A stretch of DNA of 64,000 nucleotides from contig OZ176058.1 in the NCBI GenBank assembly GCA_964247055.1, positions 2,666,001 to 2,730,000 on the forward strand. The letters are read 5' to 3'. A program made the position numbers and the translations under genes. Below the pieces are notes generated by a model. That model did no database searches, was not told the DNA's origin, and saw nothing but the letters and a program-made list of their open reading frames with translations. The DNA is from Paragordius varius (taxonomy: Eukaryota; Nematomorpha). Position 1 is the first letter of the stretch. Every line of letters starts with the position of its first letter. Of the stretch, positions 1 through 11,779 are shown in pieces.

Positions 1-290
1 CGCTTTATCTGTTAATACCAATGTTATATGTGTTCAAATTGAAAATTAGCTTTAATTTTAGCATTAGAATCAAATAAACACGATATCAAAAATTTTGTAA
101 AATAAAAATGGCATCAAAGTCATGGAATCATTTTTTTCAAAACTATATTCAGATATTTTTGTTTATGTAATTTTTATTTTGATAAAAAATTATAATTGAA
201 ACCGTTTTTTTTCATTAGTTTTTAAAAAATATCAACTTAAATATAGTCTGGAGCAATTAGATACCCCAAATCGAATCATATTTACAATAT
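1..290. mobile_element. MITE family A, copy cut by the window edge
   Basis: The block AAAATTAGCTTTAATTTTAG, the TTTTGTAAAATAAAAATGGC core and the end AGTCTGGAGCAATTAGATAC match the right half of the copy at 1429. The left part lies outside the window. Confidence 0.55.
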
Positions 291-1428
291 ATTTTCTAAA
301 AAAATTCATCAGGATTATCATGGTGCGTTTGCTTTTGGTTTACTTAAAAAAATATTTCCATAGTAATTGCTCCATGTCAAAAATCCAATTTAGTCACATA
401 TAATGTTTTAGGATAAAGCTAAATGCTTATTTAAAAATATCAATAACCTACATGTAACATAATATTTTTAAAATTAATATAGTAATAGAATAGATAATAA
501 AACTTTTTAAAGGGGTTATTATATAACTAAAAATTATATATTCTAAATATATTTTCTGATGGGATAACGTATATAAAAATGTTTAAAGTTTTAAAAATCT
601 CTGTTAGCATGGATATATTTACTAATTAAAAGTATTTTAAGAAATATAATCAAAACTCTATAGTTTTTATGAAATTTTACGTATTTTGTTTATGTAAAAA
701 TTAGTCAAGAACATAACATCTACAATTGGAAACGGTTGTGAAAAAACAGTGCTTTTAGAAAATGCAACATGGATGGATTGTTATATACAGCCTGAATTTG
801 TGATTAAATTTGGATGTTATAAATAAATAATTTTTTAAATTTATCTATGGAATTCAGTGGAATTTTTCGACCGGACAAGTCTAATTTAAAAATACTCCAG
901 AAAATGAAATTATACATACAAAATGCAAAATCTAAAAAAATATTTACAAAAGGCAACCATATGTTTTAAAACCTTTCAAAAAGATATAAATTATGTTAAC
1001 GCCAATAATAACAGTTTACTCTAGGTAAATGTGTCTTTTAGTTTTCGCGTTTTAATATTTTCATTTTTAATCTTTACAGGTTACTTTTAAATGATAAAAC
1101 ACTGGTGAGGCTAAATAATACGGTGTTATAAATTCTTTACATTAATATATCCATTTTAATTTAGCATTTATTCAAATAGCTATTAAAATACATTATTACA
1201 TTAATAATAGCCCTTTTACATTTTAAATTTAGCTTGACGCCATTTTTTGTAAAATAATTTAAATAATATTGAAATATCTCTCTATGTTAATTCACCCATT
1301 TTTAATATATGTGATAGGTTGACTAGTTCAGGGACTTATTTGAATATTAATTAATGTCATTTAAAGTAACTTAAATTTAATAATAAAGCTGGATTTTTAA
1401 TATCTCAACAAAAGTTAAATTTTAAGTT
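291..1428. other. A/T-rich intergenic stretch
   Basis: No gene, RNA gene or complete repeat recognised. Scattered homopolymer runs only. Confidence 0.5.
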
Positions 1429-1971
1429 TTAACACTTGGATACAACACATTCATTCTAGACCTTCAATTCAAATTGGGGTAGTTAAATACCCCAGACCTG
1501 TTTAAAATTATATTCTTAAAAAAATATGGAATGAATCGAAACCATGACAAAATTTTGCACTTATATAACATTAATAAACCGAAATATGTAAAAAAAAATT
1601 ATTTAAAAATACTTGATATTATTTATTTTAAGCTAAAACCGAAAGGTAAAAATTTGGTCAACGTGACATGTGTGCAATGGTAAATTTAAAAATAATACAA
1701 AATAAACCGCTTTTTCTATTTCTATCAATGTTAGATATAATTTAACTAAAAAATTAGCTTTAATTATGCCCTCAAAAGTAATTAAGACAGTATTTTGCAA
1801 AAATTTTGTAAAATAAAAATGGCGTCGAAGTAGTTTGACATAGAAAATTTTTTCAAAACAAAGTTTTATTTAGATATTTTGGAAAATTTATATAATTTTT
1901 ATAAGAATAGAAGAAATTTAAATTTGGACTGTTTCATTCAGTAATTTTTCGAAAATCCTAACCTAAATTTA

Positions 1972-3945
1972 GACTGATGTGAATTTAAGTCAGTAAGATA
2001 GTAAGACGGTAAGGCAGAAAGATAGTAAGACGGTAAGACAGTAAGATAGTAAGACGGTAAGCATAAGACAGTAAGATATTTGTATAAAAAACATACATTC
2101 GTGATAAGTCTGCTAATAGGAGACTTATCAAAATTTCAAAGTATTATAACTTGAAAAATATTGCATCTTTTTGAATTCTGTAAACTGGAGGATTGAAAGT
2201 CAGGTATCCTTTACAAATAATATATAGGGTTGAGTGAAAATGCGTAATTCTTTCGACACGAAACTGAGTTTACTAAACACCTCCAAAAATTGTATAAATC
2301 TTAAAAAATATATAAAAAATCTTGGGTATTATAGAAGAAAATGGCATCTATACCATTGTTTCTTATTTGGTAAATATTTTTTTTATATTTTTACAGTTTT
2401 AACAATTTTTTTTAAAAAAATTGTACTTCATGGTTCTGACAATAAAAAAAATAAATATAGCTAAATATTATTATAATAAATTTGAATTTTGTATTTTAAA
2501 ATCAGCTTTTAACCCGATAATAACCGTTTTCCCCTAAAATTTTACATGCAGAACGATATCAGATCCAGGGAAGTTTTGGTGGAATTACTTGAAAAGTAAA
2601 TTATTAATAAATATATAGATTTCCAATATTATATTCTAGAAAATCCAACAGTTTAGTTATGCACAAAGATCAATGGGATTTATTGTTTAGTGAATATATA
2701 ACAAAAGTTAATGATGGCCAGAACTTTAAACAGTTACAGAAGATGTTTACTAATATTAAATATACGATTAAAAAGAAGTTGCCAATCAATCGCACCAACG
2801 ATACATGGAATTTTATATTTTTCCGCCCATAATGCCTGAGATAATTCCATTTCCGATTGATTTTTGGGAAATCTTATCCACTTAGAACGTAGCCTACTAC
2901 AATAATAACTAACATAAGAAATAATTTTAGTTGCATAGCTACGTTCTATCCCAAAATCATTGGAAACCCCATATTGGAATCCTGGGTCGGCTAAATACCT
3001 CAAGAAAATTTCCACATATCCTTGGTAAGTTAAAGTACCTGTTTTTTTCTTAGGCCTCAAATTGACCGGAAATATTTCATCTGTAATGAACTTCACAGTC
3101 TCTGGGCTGAATCGAAGTAAAGTTTTATAATCTTCGGGGGCTATTGAACGTCTACTTTTTGATTTTTTAGTCTGTAATCTAAACATCACAATATGTATTA
3201 CTGTATATTATTATAAGTAGCGACTGAGGACGATTCGTTTGTTAACTGACTAAATAATTATTATAAAAATATACTTATTGTCTGGAAAATATGGAAGGGA
3301 TGATCTAAAAATTTTTAATTATTTATTAATAATTTACTTTTCAAGTAATTCCACCAAAACTTCCCTGGATCTGATATCGTTCTGCATGTAAAATTTTAGG
3401 GGAAAACGGTTATTATCGGGTTAAAAGCTGATTTTAGAATACAAAATTCAAATTTATTATAATAATATTTAGCTATATTTATTTTTGTTATTGTCAGAAC
3501 CATGAAGTACAATTTTTTTAAAAAAAATTGTTAAAACTGTAAAAATATAAAAAAAATATTTACCAAATAAGAAACAATGGTATAGATGCCATTTTCTTCT
3601 ATAATACCCAAGATTTTTTATATATTTTTTAAGATTTATACAATTTTTGGAGGTGTTTAGTAAACTCAGTTTCGTGTCGAAAGAATTACGCATTTTCACT
3701 CAACCCTATATATTATTTGTAAAGGATACCTGACTTTCAATCCTCCAGTTTACAGAATTCAAAAAGATGCAATATTTTTCAAGTTATAATACTTTGAAAT
3801 TTTGATAAGTCTCCTATTAGCAGACTTATCACGAATGTATGTTTTTTATACAAATATCTTACTGTCTTATGCTTACTGTCTTACCGTCTTACTATCTTTC
3901 TGTCTTACCGTCTTACTATCTTACTGACTTAAATTCACATCAGTC
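1972..3945 (-). mobile_element. PIF/Harbinger DNA transposon, internally deleted, with long inverted arms
   Basis: Ends read GACTGATGTG...CACATCAGTC and are flanked by TTA on both sides (1969-1971, 3946-3948), the target duplication typical of PIF/Harbinger. The left arm (about 1972-2612) and right arm (about 3321-3945) are near-identical inverted copies. Both have subterminal GTAAGACGGTAAGACAG-type repeats, and the left has one extra block. The core holds a truncated HARBI1-like transposase on the minus strand. It is inserted in an older MITE (family A). Removing it rejoins CTAAATTTAGTCTGGGG. Confidence 0.9.
2734..3189 (-). pseudogene. HARBI1-like transposase, N-terminal remnant
   Basis: 151 codons. 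FSPETVKFITDEIF, then GYVEIFLRYLADPGFQYGVS and GIERSYATKIISYVSYYC match the N-terminal helical part of HARBI1-like nucleases. It breaks off right after IPCIVGAIDW, the first catalytic Asp region of the DDE domain, so the two other acidic residues are gone. Full proteins of this family are about 350-400 residues. It cannot be active; the element would depend on an enzyme supplied elsewhere. Confidence 0.85.
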
Positions 3946-3984
3946 TTAGTCTGGGGTATTCCCCAATTTTAATCGAAGTGTTAA

Positions 3985-5899
3985 ATATATGATTTTGAAT
4001 ATATATAACTCTAATTTTTATTTTATTAGTTGTTATACATTTTTTAAAAATTTGGTAGCTTATACGTTTATTCCAGAACGAATTAAATAATTTATTGGCT
4101 TAAGTGGAAAGATGTTTAAATAGAATTTATAATAATTTTTTTTTGAAATACTTTGGTGCCATAAAAAGGTTACTAAATTATTTACTGCATGATTTTTTTA
4201 AAAAAATAAGGATATTTAGTAATTAAAGATTACAATAAAACGCCATCTCAATATTAAACATAATAAATATTTTTGGATACAATTTATATATATTAAAAAA
4301 AATTTAGGTAAGCCTTATAATATAATTTATAAAATTTATTGTAAATTGGATTAAATAAAATTTGGATAGCATTCCGGACAAAAAGAATACATATTTCTCG
4401 GGCGACAATCTATCCGACAATTTATTCCTTGTAGGGAATGTACTGGAAAGCCACAGTTATTATCGACTATTTTTTTATTAAATATAAAACATTAAAAATA
4501 GAAATACAGACGAAATGTTATAAAATTTAAAAAGCGGCCATATTTTTTACCTTGATTTTTATAAATATACCATAATTTACTGCAAAGTACGTGGGAGTAT
4601 CGATTATAGATTATGTGTGTAATCAATAATAGGAAAAATGTGTTTAAAAATGTATGGATTGTTGTGTTTAAAAAAAATTATGAAACGTTTTGTCTCTATA
4701 GTTTCAGTTTTAACATAAAAAAATCAAAAAATACTACATTGCTTTTAGAAAAAAAATTAACAAATTGAATAAAATGTCTAAATTTGTTGAATTACCGCAA
4801 AACCCAAGAATTATCATTGCTAACGGCCAAACCAATCTCCAAAAGCACTGTTCGAATTTGAAATTAAACATTTATATGTTATGATGAAAAACGAGATGTA
4901 TGTATAAAAAAAATTATAAAATGGTATTTTGTAGCAATTTTTATGCGTTCGTTCGACAAAGATTTATTTAAAATGACAAATGATGCGCGTATTTAACATT
5001 TTGTTACACATAAAATTTGACATCTATGTTTTTTTTTATTTAGATTTTAGTTTAAACTTTTTTGATAAATGGATTGGGGGAAATTTATTGGGTGAATAGA
5101 ATAGAAATCATTTCAAAATATTAAATTTAAAATTTTATATTATAATCTTGATAACAAATATTTTTTACGATAAAAAAAATGCCTGTTCTAAGAACTTTGA
5201 AAAAATTATTAGAAAATAATTAAGATTAACAGTTTTAGTAATATAAATGAATAAAGGGAAATAGGGCGTATTTGGCTCACAATTTATCTTAAACCATATT
5301 TCTAAATAATCAGAATTAAATTTAAAATTATACAAACAAAACGTAAAGGCTAAAGGCCATATATTTTTTATTTATATGAATACTTTTACCCTAATTTCTT
5401 CTCTATGAAATATTTTATTTAGAATTATAAATAGCACTAGCCAACAATTTCAAATTTAAAATTTATATCATTAAAGTTCATAAATAGTATATCTAAAAAA
5501 ATTATCTAACACCTCAGAATTATTTTTATCAGGGTTGATCGAAAATATTTGGCCCCGATATAACAATAAATTCGAAATTATTTTCAAAATGAAATGTTTT
5601 TATTTTATATTATTCAAAAGTGAAAAGATTAAATCTCATGAATGGTAGTAGGTCAATCTGATGTAATAGTAATTTGGCTTAATAGGGTCAAAATTTTCAA
5701 CCTATAAGTAATTGAAAATTTGTTGTTTGTAATAAATATATCCAATTCTCTATTAGTACTTTGCAGTTTAGACTGAGTTAATTATACCAAAATATTAATT
5801 TTAGTGGTCATGTTTTTTAATCTCTATATGTTTTTTGCTTTAAAATAAATGATGTAATCATAAGAAAAAACTTTTTAGTGTGTCATCTTCGTACATCTT
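3985..5899. other. A/T-rich intergenic stretch
   Basis: No supported gene. Weak family D-like end (CGTTTTGTCTCTATAG) near 4687. Confidence 0.5.
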
Positions 5900-6470
5900 G
5901 TAATCTGCTTTGAAATTGTGAATTCCTCAAAAAACTGGAAAAAATGGGATTTATATTTTTTTGTGGAAAAAATTATAAATTTTATCATTTTTGTTTATAT
6001 CTAAAAAACCAAAAAAGATCGTATAAAAGTTTTTTTGTATGTCATTGAAAATAGAAGATAAATGTAATTACACATATTTAGGTTGAAATCCAAAAAATCC
6101 ATAGATTCCAGATCAAAAATCTAAATAGAGTTAAATCTTTGTCCAAGTATTATTTTCAGCATGAGAAGAAAAATTAACTTTACGCTTAAAAAATCGTTTT
6201 TACACATCTTTTATGGCATTACAAAAGGGATTTGTGGAATTAGGCTCATATTTTCATTAGACTTGTAGTATGACTCTATTGATCTTAAGTGTTTACATGT
6301 TAAAATTTTGATTAAAACATTTTAATCCTAAACAGGAGTTTATTTTACTGGTGTGTTTTCAAATATTTTTTAATCATAAATTTGATTAAAATGCTAAAAG
6401 ACAAAAATAACCAATATTATTCAGACTTAGTGGAATCTTGACATCTGTAAGGTATATATTAGAATTAAAA
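5900..6470. repeat. Dispersed ~550-bp repeat F, copy 1
   Basis: CCAGATCAAAAATCT, TTACACATCTTTTATGGCAT TACAAAAGGG and CAATATTATTCAGACTTAGT match, in the same order, a second copy at 8970-9530. No termini recognised; probably an old transposon. Confidence 0.65.
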
Positions 6471-6507
6471 TACAACTTTAAATATAAAATTGTCTGGGTA
6501 TTTGTTA

Positions 6508-6510
<3 letters not shown>

Positions 6511-6551
<41 letters not shown>
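6511..6551. repeat. TA microsatellite
   Basis: About 20 TA units, next to a family B MITE. Confidence 0.95.
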
Positions 6552-6553
<2 letters not shown>

Positions 6554-6820
6554 CAAATTAACTCTTAAACAATTCAAATTCACTCTTGAACAATTCAAAC
6601 TCACCCTAAAAATATATTATGTGTTATTAATTTAACATAACTCATCATTAATATGAAATTTACGTAGTTTATTATTTTTTCAGCATTAGATTATTAAATA
6701 AAACTTTAAAAATATTAAAAATAATTGTTATTTTTTAATCTTAAAAAAAAACAAAATTTATTTTAAAGCAATTTGAATTGTTCGAGGGTAAATTTTGTTC
6801 GGTGAATTTGATTATTTAAG
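6551..6820. mobile_element. MITE family B (AATTCAAATTCACCC type), degenerate copy
   Basis: The left part repeats a ~21-bp AATTCAAATTCACTCTTGAAC unit. The right part carries the inverse, TTTGAATTGTTCGAGGGTAA. The middle has AACATAACTCATCATTAATA. It abuts a TA microsatellite at 6511. The frame running through it is a repeat artefact, not a gene. Confidence 0.7.
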
Positions 6821-6879
6821 GAATTTTACCTGTAAATGATATATATATATGTGATAAAAAGTATATAAACCGTTTAAAT

Positions 6880-7150
6880 CAGGGGTATTCAACATGCGGC
6901 TGTAATATACTACAGCCTAAAAATTTCTACTAAAAATTTTAAGAAATCTAAGGATAATTTGTTATCTTAAAAAATTATTCTAAATAATAAGTCTGTCCGA
7001 ATTTTGACAATAAACCAGCAAAAAATGTCAAAAATAATAATAGTTTTCACAGTCTTATGTTAAAATTATTTGTCATCGTATATGAATTCGGCCCGTTAAT
7101 TTTTCGATTAAAACTGCGGCTCTAGAAGCCATTTGTGTTGGACACCCCGG
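6880..7150. mobile_element. hAT-type MITE (CAGGGGT termini)
   Basis: CAGGGGTATTCAACATGCGG at the left and TTTGTGTTGGACACCCCGG at the right, inverted, with GCGGCTCTAGAAGCC inside. Such CAGGGGTGTCCAAC ends are typical of hAT elements. No clean 8-bp duplication is seen. Confidence 0.65.
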
Positions 7151-7386
7151 AGTATTGGTTTCTTTTAGTTTCACACAAAATATATTAGGCTTTTAATTTT
7201 TGCAAATTTGAATTTACAATAAAATTTGCAATAATATAGACAAATCATAAAAATCAAAAAAAAACAAAAAATTCTATACAACCATATTTTTATATCTGAT
7301 ATATCCTACATACATATTTAAATTATATAATTGATTGTTTAATTACAACATCAATCCGTTTAGCCCAAAAGATGACATTTGAAAAA

Positions 7387-7887
7387 TTAAAACTTTGATT
7401 CAAATTGAAGTATCCCCAGACAAAATTTAAATTAATATTTTTGAAAATCTACTGAAGGAAATGGTCCCAATAATTTATTCTTCTATCCTGATATTAGATA
7501 AATAAGCCAAAATATTTAAATAAAATTTAATGGTGAAAAAATGTCCATGCAGATTACTTTGACGCCATTTTTATTTTACAAAATCTTTGCATAATATCGT
7601 ATTCATTTAATTTTAAAGGTAAAATTAAAGCTATTTTTTAAATTACATCTAACATTTCTAGAAACAGAAAAAGTGGTATATTTATTATTTTTAAATATAG
7701 CCTATGCACACATACTTTGACCTTTTTACCTTTGGATTACACATCAAAATCAGAACATCAGGTATTTTTGAATAGGTTTTAATTCCTTCATATTTTTTAT
7801 ATATTTAATATTAAACAGGCCTGGGATATCCAACTACCCCAAGTAGAATCAAAGGACTGAAACGAATGTGTTGTATCCAAGTGTTAA
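7387..7887. mobile_element. MITE family A, second copy
   Basis: Runs from TTAAAACTTTGATTCAAATT to GTATCCAAGTGTTAA. It shares TTGACGCCATTTTTATTTTA and GGATATCCAACTACCCCAA with the copies at 1429 and 38910. About 500 bp, non-coding, internally diverged. Confidence 0.75.
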
Positions 7888-8969
7888 GATTTATAAAATA
7901 TAGTTGTCTTTTAAAAAAAATTGCCTTTTTGTTTTTACGTTTGTCTGTGTAAATAATTTCAATGTTTTGTGTGATAAATATTTTTTAATTAGATTTTACT
8001 TTTTTTCAGCATAATTTTTTAAAGAAAAATTTCGTATAGTTAAAGCGACATGGTCTGTAAAAACATTATTTTTCTGGGACATATTAAACACTTTATTAGT
8101 TTGATTGTGGAAGCATCACATTGAAATTATCGTTAAAAAAGTTTTAATAGTTACAGTGTAAATGCCGAATGCCTATAATTTAGATTAAACCCAAACCTAA
8201 TTGTAAAACAATAATTTTTATCCTGAAAGTATATTAGAGATTCGAATTATAATCATAGTATTTATTCTTTTATCCATTTTATTAGGGATGAAAAATTATA
8301 AATAATGGCGAATAAAAGGCAAAATGCATGATTTGGCCCAATATAAAAACTTTTGAATGTTATACTTAAAAATCTTTTTATAAAAATTAACTCAAAAGGT
8401 ATAGAAATATTTAATAATACAATAATATTTTGAATCATCATATAACCAAGATCTATCTTTACATAAACCATGTAAAAGCAATTACAACAATTGCCTTTGA
8501 GTTAAAGTAATTTCCCCATTTTTGTTTAAAAGCTCAAGATTTGATTGCAGTATTTAAATTTTATTATAATTAGCAAAAAATTATTTTTATGTCAATATGT
8601 TTTTCAAATATCTATATTTATAAATTTTTCTGATATTCTAGACTGAATTTTTAAAAAAAATTAACCAAGCCCTCCTCAAAATTTTGTCATCAATAAGTTT
8701 ACCATAATTAATAATAAAATATACTTAATATAATTGTGACTTATTTACTTTTTAAATATAAAAATTTTATCCAATATATTATTTGACAGCTGTTTTTAGG
8801 CTTTTGTTCCAAATGCAACATGTTCCCCTCATTTTTTTGAGTAGGTTTCTAACATTGGGACTATATTCCTACCCTAAAATGCAAAACATTAAAAAAATAA
8901 AAAAAAATTAGGATTAAAACCATTTTGATTCTATAAAATTTGACAAAATTTTGGTTGATGTCATCTATT
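7888..8969. other. A/T-rich intergenic stretch
   Basis: Short frames only (longest 69 codons on minus), with hydrophobic or low-complexity products. Nothing supported. Confidence 0.5.
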
Positions 8970-9535
8970 TTTTCTTAATTCCACAGGATCATCAACATTA
9001 TCAGTTTATCAGTTCTAAGATCCATGAAATGTTTAAAAAATTATATTGAGAGTTTTTTAATCTTTGTTTATAATAAAAGAAAATGGTATAAAAAATATGT
9101 CACTATAAATATAAGAAATTTAATGCTATACTTTGATCAAAATCAGAAAACTAGACGACTCCAGATCAAAAATCTTGAAAATGTTACAATCTCTTGTCGT
9201 AATGCTACTGCATGAGAAAGAATATAAAATATTTAGCTTTGCACTTTACAAATCTTTTTTACACATCTTTTATGGAATTATAAAAGGGATTTTTGATGGA
9301 ATTAAGCTCATATTTTCATTACACTTGTATGCCTCTATTGATCTTTTTTAAATACTTGCATGTTATATTTTCATTGAAACTCTAAAATCTTATAAAGGAA
9401 ATCTAATTTTTACTGCTGTTTTTTCAAATATTTCTCAGTCATGATAAATCTGATTAATGCTCTAGTCAATAATATTATAAACCAATATTATTCAGATTTT
9501 GTGGAATCCTGACATCTGGAAGGTATAATATATAT
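8970..9535. repeat. Dispersed ~550-bp repeat F, copy 2
   Basis: Direct copy of the block at 5900-6470: CCAGATCAAAAATCTTG, TTACACATCTTTTATGGAAT and CAATATTATTCAGATTTTGT. The two plus-strand frames inside (9024, 9133) overlap this repeat and are not conserved in copy 1, so they are not taken as genes. Confidence 0.65.
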
Positions 9536-9699
9536 AAGTAATAAATTTTATATATAATTGAGTAAAATCAAAATTCCAATAAAAATTCCAAAATATATCC
9601 TAGCGGTCAAAAAGCTAAGTTAAAACAATCTGAGATTTATTGATCATATATATTGTAGGGCTATTTAAAAACAAATTTTTTTGAATATGTTTAATATTG

Positions 9700-10920
9700 C
9701 ACTGTGTTCAAAAAAGAGGGTCATTTTGATTTAACGAAAAAATTTTTTTTTCATGAGATAGCTTATGACCAGCGTATTCATTTGCAAAAATTTTTATTTG
9801 TTGACAACCTAGTTTTTGAAATATTGAGAGAAAATCGAAATCGGGCAAAAAGTGAAAATTAAGGATAATTAAGGATAATAAAAAATAATGATAAAATCTG
9901 AAACATAATGGTTGATTATCATTTTAGGAGATATTTTCAATAAATAAATAGCCTTAAATCATATGAGTAAAATTTCAGGTCAAAAGATGGCGTTTTTTTA
10001 TTACACTTAAAATACAAAAAAAATTAAATGAAACTATATTAAAATAATTTTTTAATTATTTATTACCTTAACTCACTATTATTCAGTAAAATAAACTTCT
10101 AAATTAAAATAAAACCAAAAATATTGTTTTTTATTTTTTCATTTTTTGTCATCTGGTTTATTAGTATATAAAAAATTTATACTGTTTTTTTGGATTCTTA
10201 CATGATTAGGAATTATTAAGCATATAATTATGCAAAATAGGATTTAAAAGTAGTGGAATATCAACCAACAATCCTTACAATTTCCTGTAACAAGTCTGTT
10301 TTATTACAAATTAATATTTGTATTGGGATTTGTAATGATTGTTGGTTGAAATTTCACTAATCTCAAATCCAATTTTGCATAAATTATATACTTAATAATT
10401 CCTAATTATGTGTGAAACCAAAATAAAACAGTATAATTTTTTCACTCATAAACCAGATGACAAAAAATGCAAAAATAAAAAACAATGGTTTTATTTTGAT
10501 ATAGTAGTTTATTTTCCTGAATAAAATATGAATGTTAAGATTTTAATAGTGAGTTTAGGTGGTAAATAATTAAAAAAATTATTTTAATATGGTTTCATTA
10601 ATTTTTTTTTGTCTAGTGTGATAAAATAAAAACGATCTTTTGACCTGAAATTTTATAGAAACCCTAACTATATGATTTTAGATTTATATATTGAAAATAT
10701 TTCCTAAAATGATAATAAACCATAATATTTCAAATTTTATCATTATTTTTTGAATAATCATCAATTATCCTTAATTTTCACTTTTTGCCAGATTTCGATT
10801 TTCTCTCAATATTTCAAAAATTAGGTTGTTAACAAAAAAATTTTGCGGCAAATGAATACGTGGTCATAAGCTATCTCATGAAAAAAAAAATTTTTGTTAC
10901 AAAATTTTTTGCACACAGTG
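9700..10920. mobile_element. 1.2-kb foldback DNA element, CACTGTG termini
   Basis: The left half (9700 to about 10280) returns inverted in the right half (about 10335-10920). Examples are GATAGCTTATGACCAGCGTA against TGGTCATAAGCTATCTCATG and the CAAAAGATGGCG block against its diverged complement. Ends read CACTGTG...CACAGTG and are flanked by TTG on both sides, a possible 3-bp target duplication. CACTG termini with 3-bp duplications fit the CACTA/Mirage/Chapaev group (inference). No open frame of note; it needs an enzyme in trans. Confidence 0.75.
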
Positions 10921-11779
10921 TTGTTAGAGAATTCGTTGATAACTATTTATGTACAAAATAACAAAGTTTTTATACTAAATGAAACCGTTTAAATAATACC
11001 TGCCTATTACAAATTATTTTGTGTTAAAATTCCGCTTTACATTATCATTAATAATTCTTTCTAAAAAATGTTTTTAAAAGGGATTGGAATCGAACTCTTT
11101 TAAAATCTTTTTTGAACAGTTCCACAAATTATTCAAAAAAGAGGCTTACAATGTAAAAACTTTCTTATGTTTCCACTCTCTCTATAAAATACAGAAAAAA
11201 TACTTTAAGGTTAAAATAAAAAAAATAGGGTTAAAACTAACAATGGCTCATAAAAAAAATTAAAAAATTGACCACAAAGCGGTTTTCAAAGGATATTTAT
11301 GCTTGTTTCCTAACTTCAACTTCCAATTTGAGCATTTTTTCGGAAAAATATATTTATTTTTTACGAATGTTGCTAATTACTTCAGTTTTTATTGTATGTT
11401 ATCTCTTTTTTAATTTTATTAAAATTTAATAAGGCATATCTGACTGTGCTGTAACTTTTGAAAAAAAAGAGTCCAACATTGTTAAACATATGTTCATAAA
11501 TATGTTTATTATATTAATTATATAATCTATATATTTATAAAAATGGAAAATGCTGGCTTTATGATGTGTTTCCGGAAAACCGGTAGACCCATTTAAATCC
11601 AAATGTTGAAAAAATATAATCATTAATTTAATTAATTCCCCGACAATAGGTTCACCCTTTTTAGGACCCCAGTTCGGGCCCACCCGGAAAAACTATTTTT
11701 TTAAAACAATTTCACAAAAATCATGTCTTTGAGACAATTTTCCGAAAAACGTGGTTTACCATTCAATTTCAAATATGAT
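10921..11779. other. Intergenic stretch leading into the tandem array
   Basis: A/T rich, then from about 11560 richer in G+C (GGGCCCACCCGGAAAAAC), possibly a decayed unit of the array that follows. The 85-codon minus frame here is not supported. Confidence 0.4.

Larger units (their letters stand above)
1429..3984. mobile_element. MITE family A, copy split by the Harbinger insertion
   Basis: The left end TTAACACTTGGATACAACAC and right end AATCGAAGTGTTAA are inverted. Inner ends carry the mirrored GGGGTA...TACCCC motif. Body parts TGACATAGAAAATTTTTTC and AAAATAAAAATGGCG recur in the other copies at 7387 and 38910. Without the nested 2-kb insert the element is about 580 bp. No coding capacity is seen. 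Confidence 0.75.

Noticed and set aside
2234-2464. 76-codon frame MKMRNSFDTK..., with a mirror copy on minus at 3469-3699
   Set aside because: It lies inside the inverted arms of the Harbinger element, once per arm, has no domain and A/T-rich codons. The duplication reflects the arms, not a gene pair.
9700-10920. Transib/RAG-type signal reading of the CACTGTG ends
   Set aside because: Only the heptamer-like end matches. The flank duplication appears to be 3 bp, not 5 bp, and no transposase is present.
11060-11110. Possible tRNA T-loop-like string GGAATCGAACTC
   Set aside because: No acceptor stem, D arm or anticodon arm could be paired around it.
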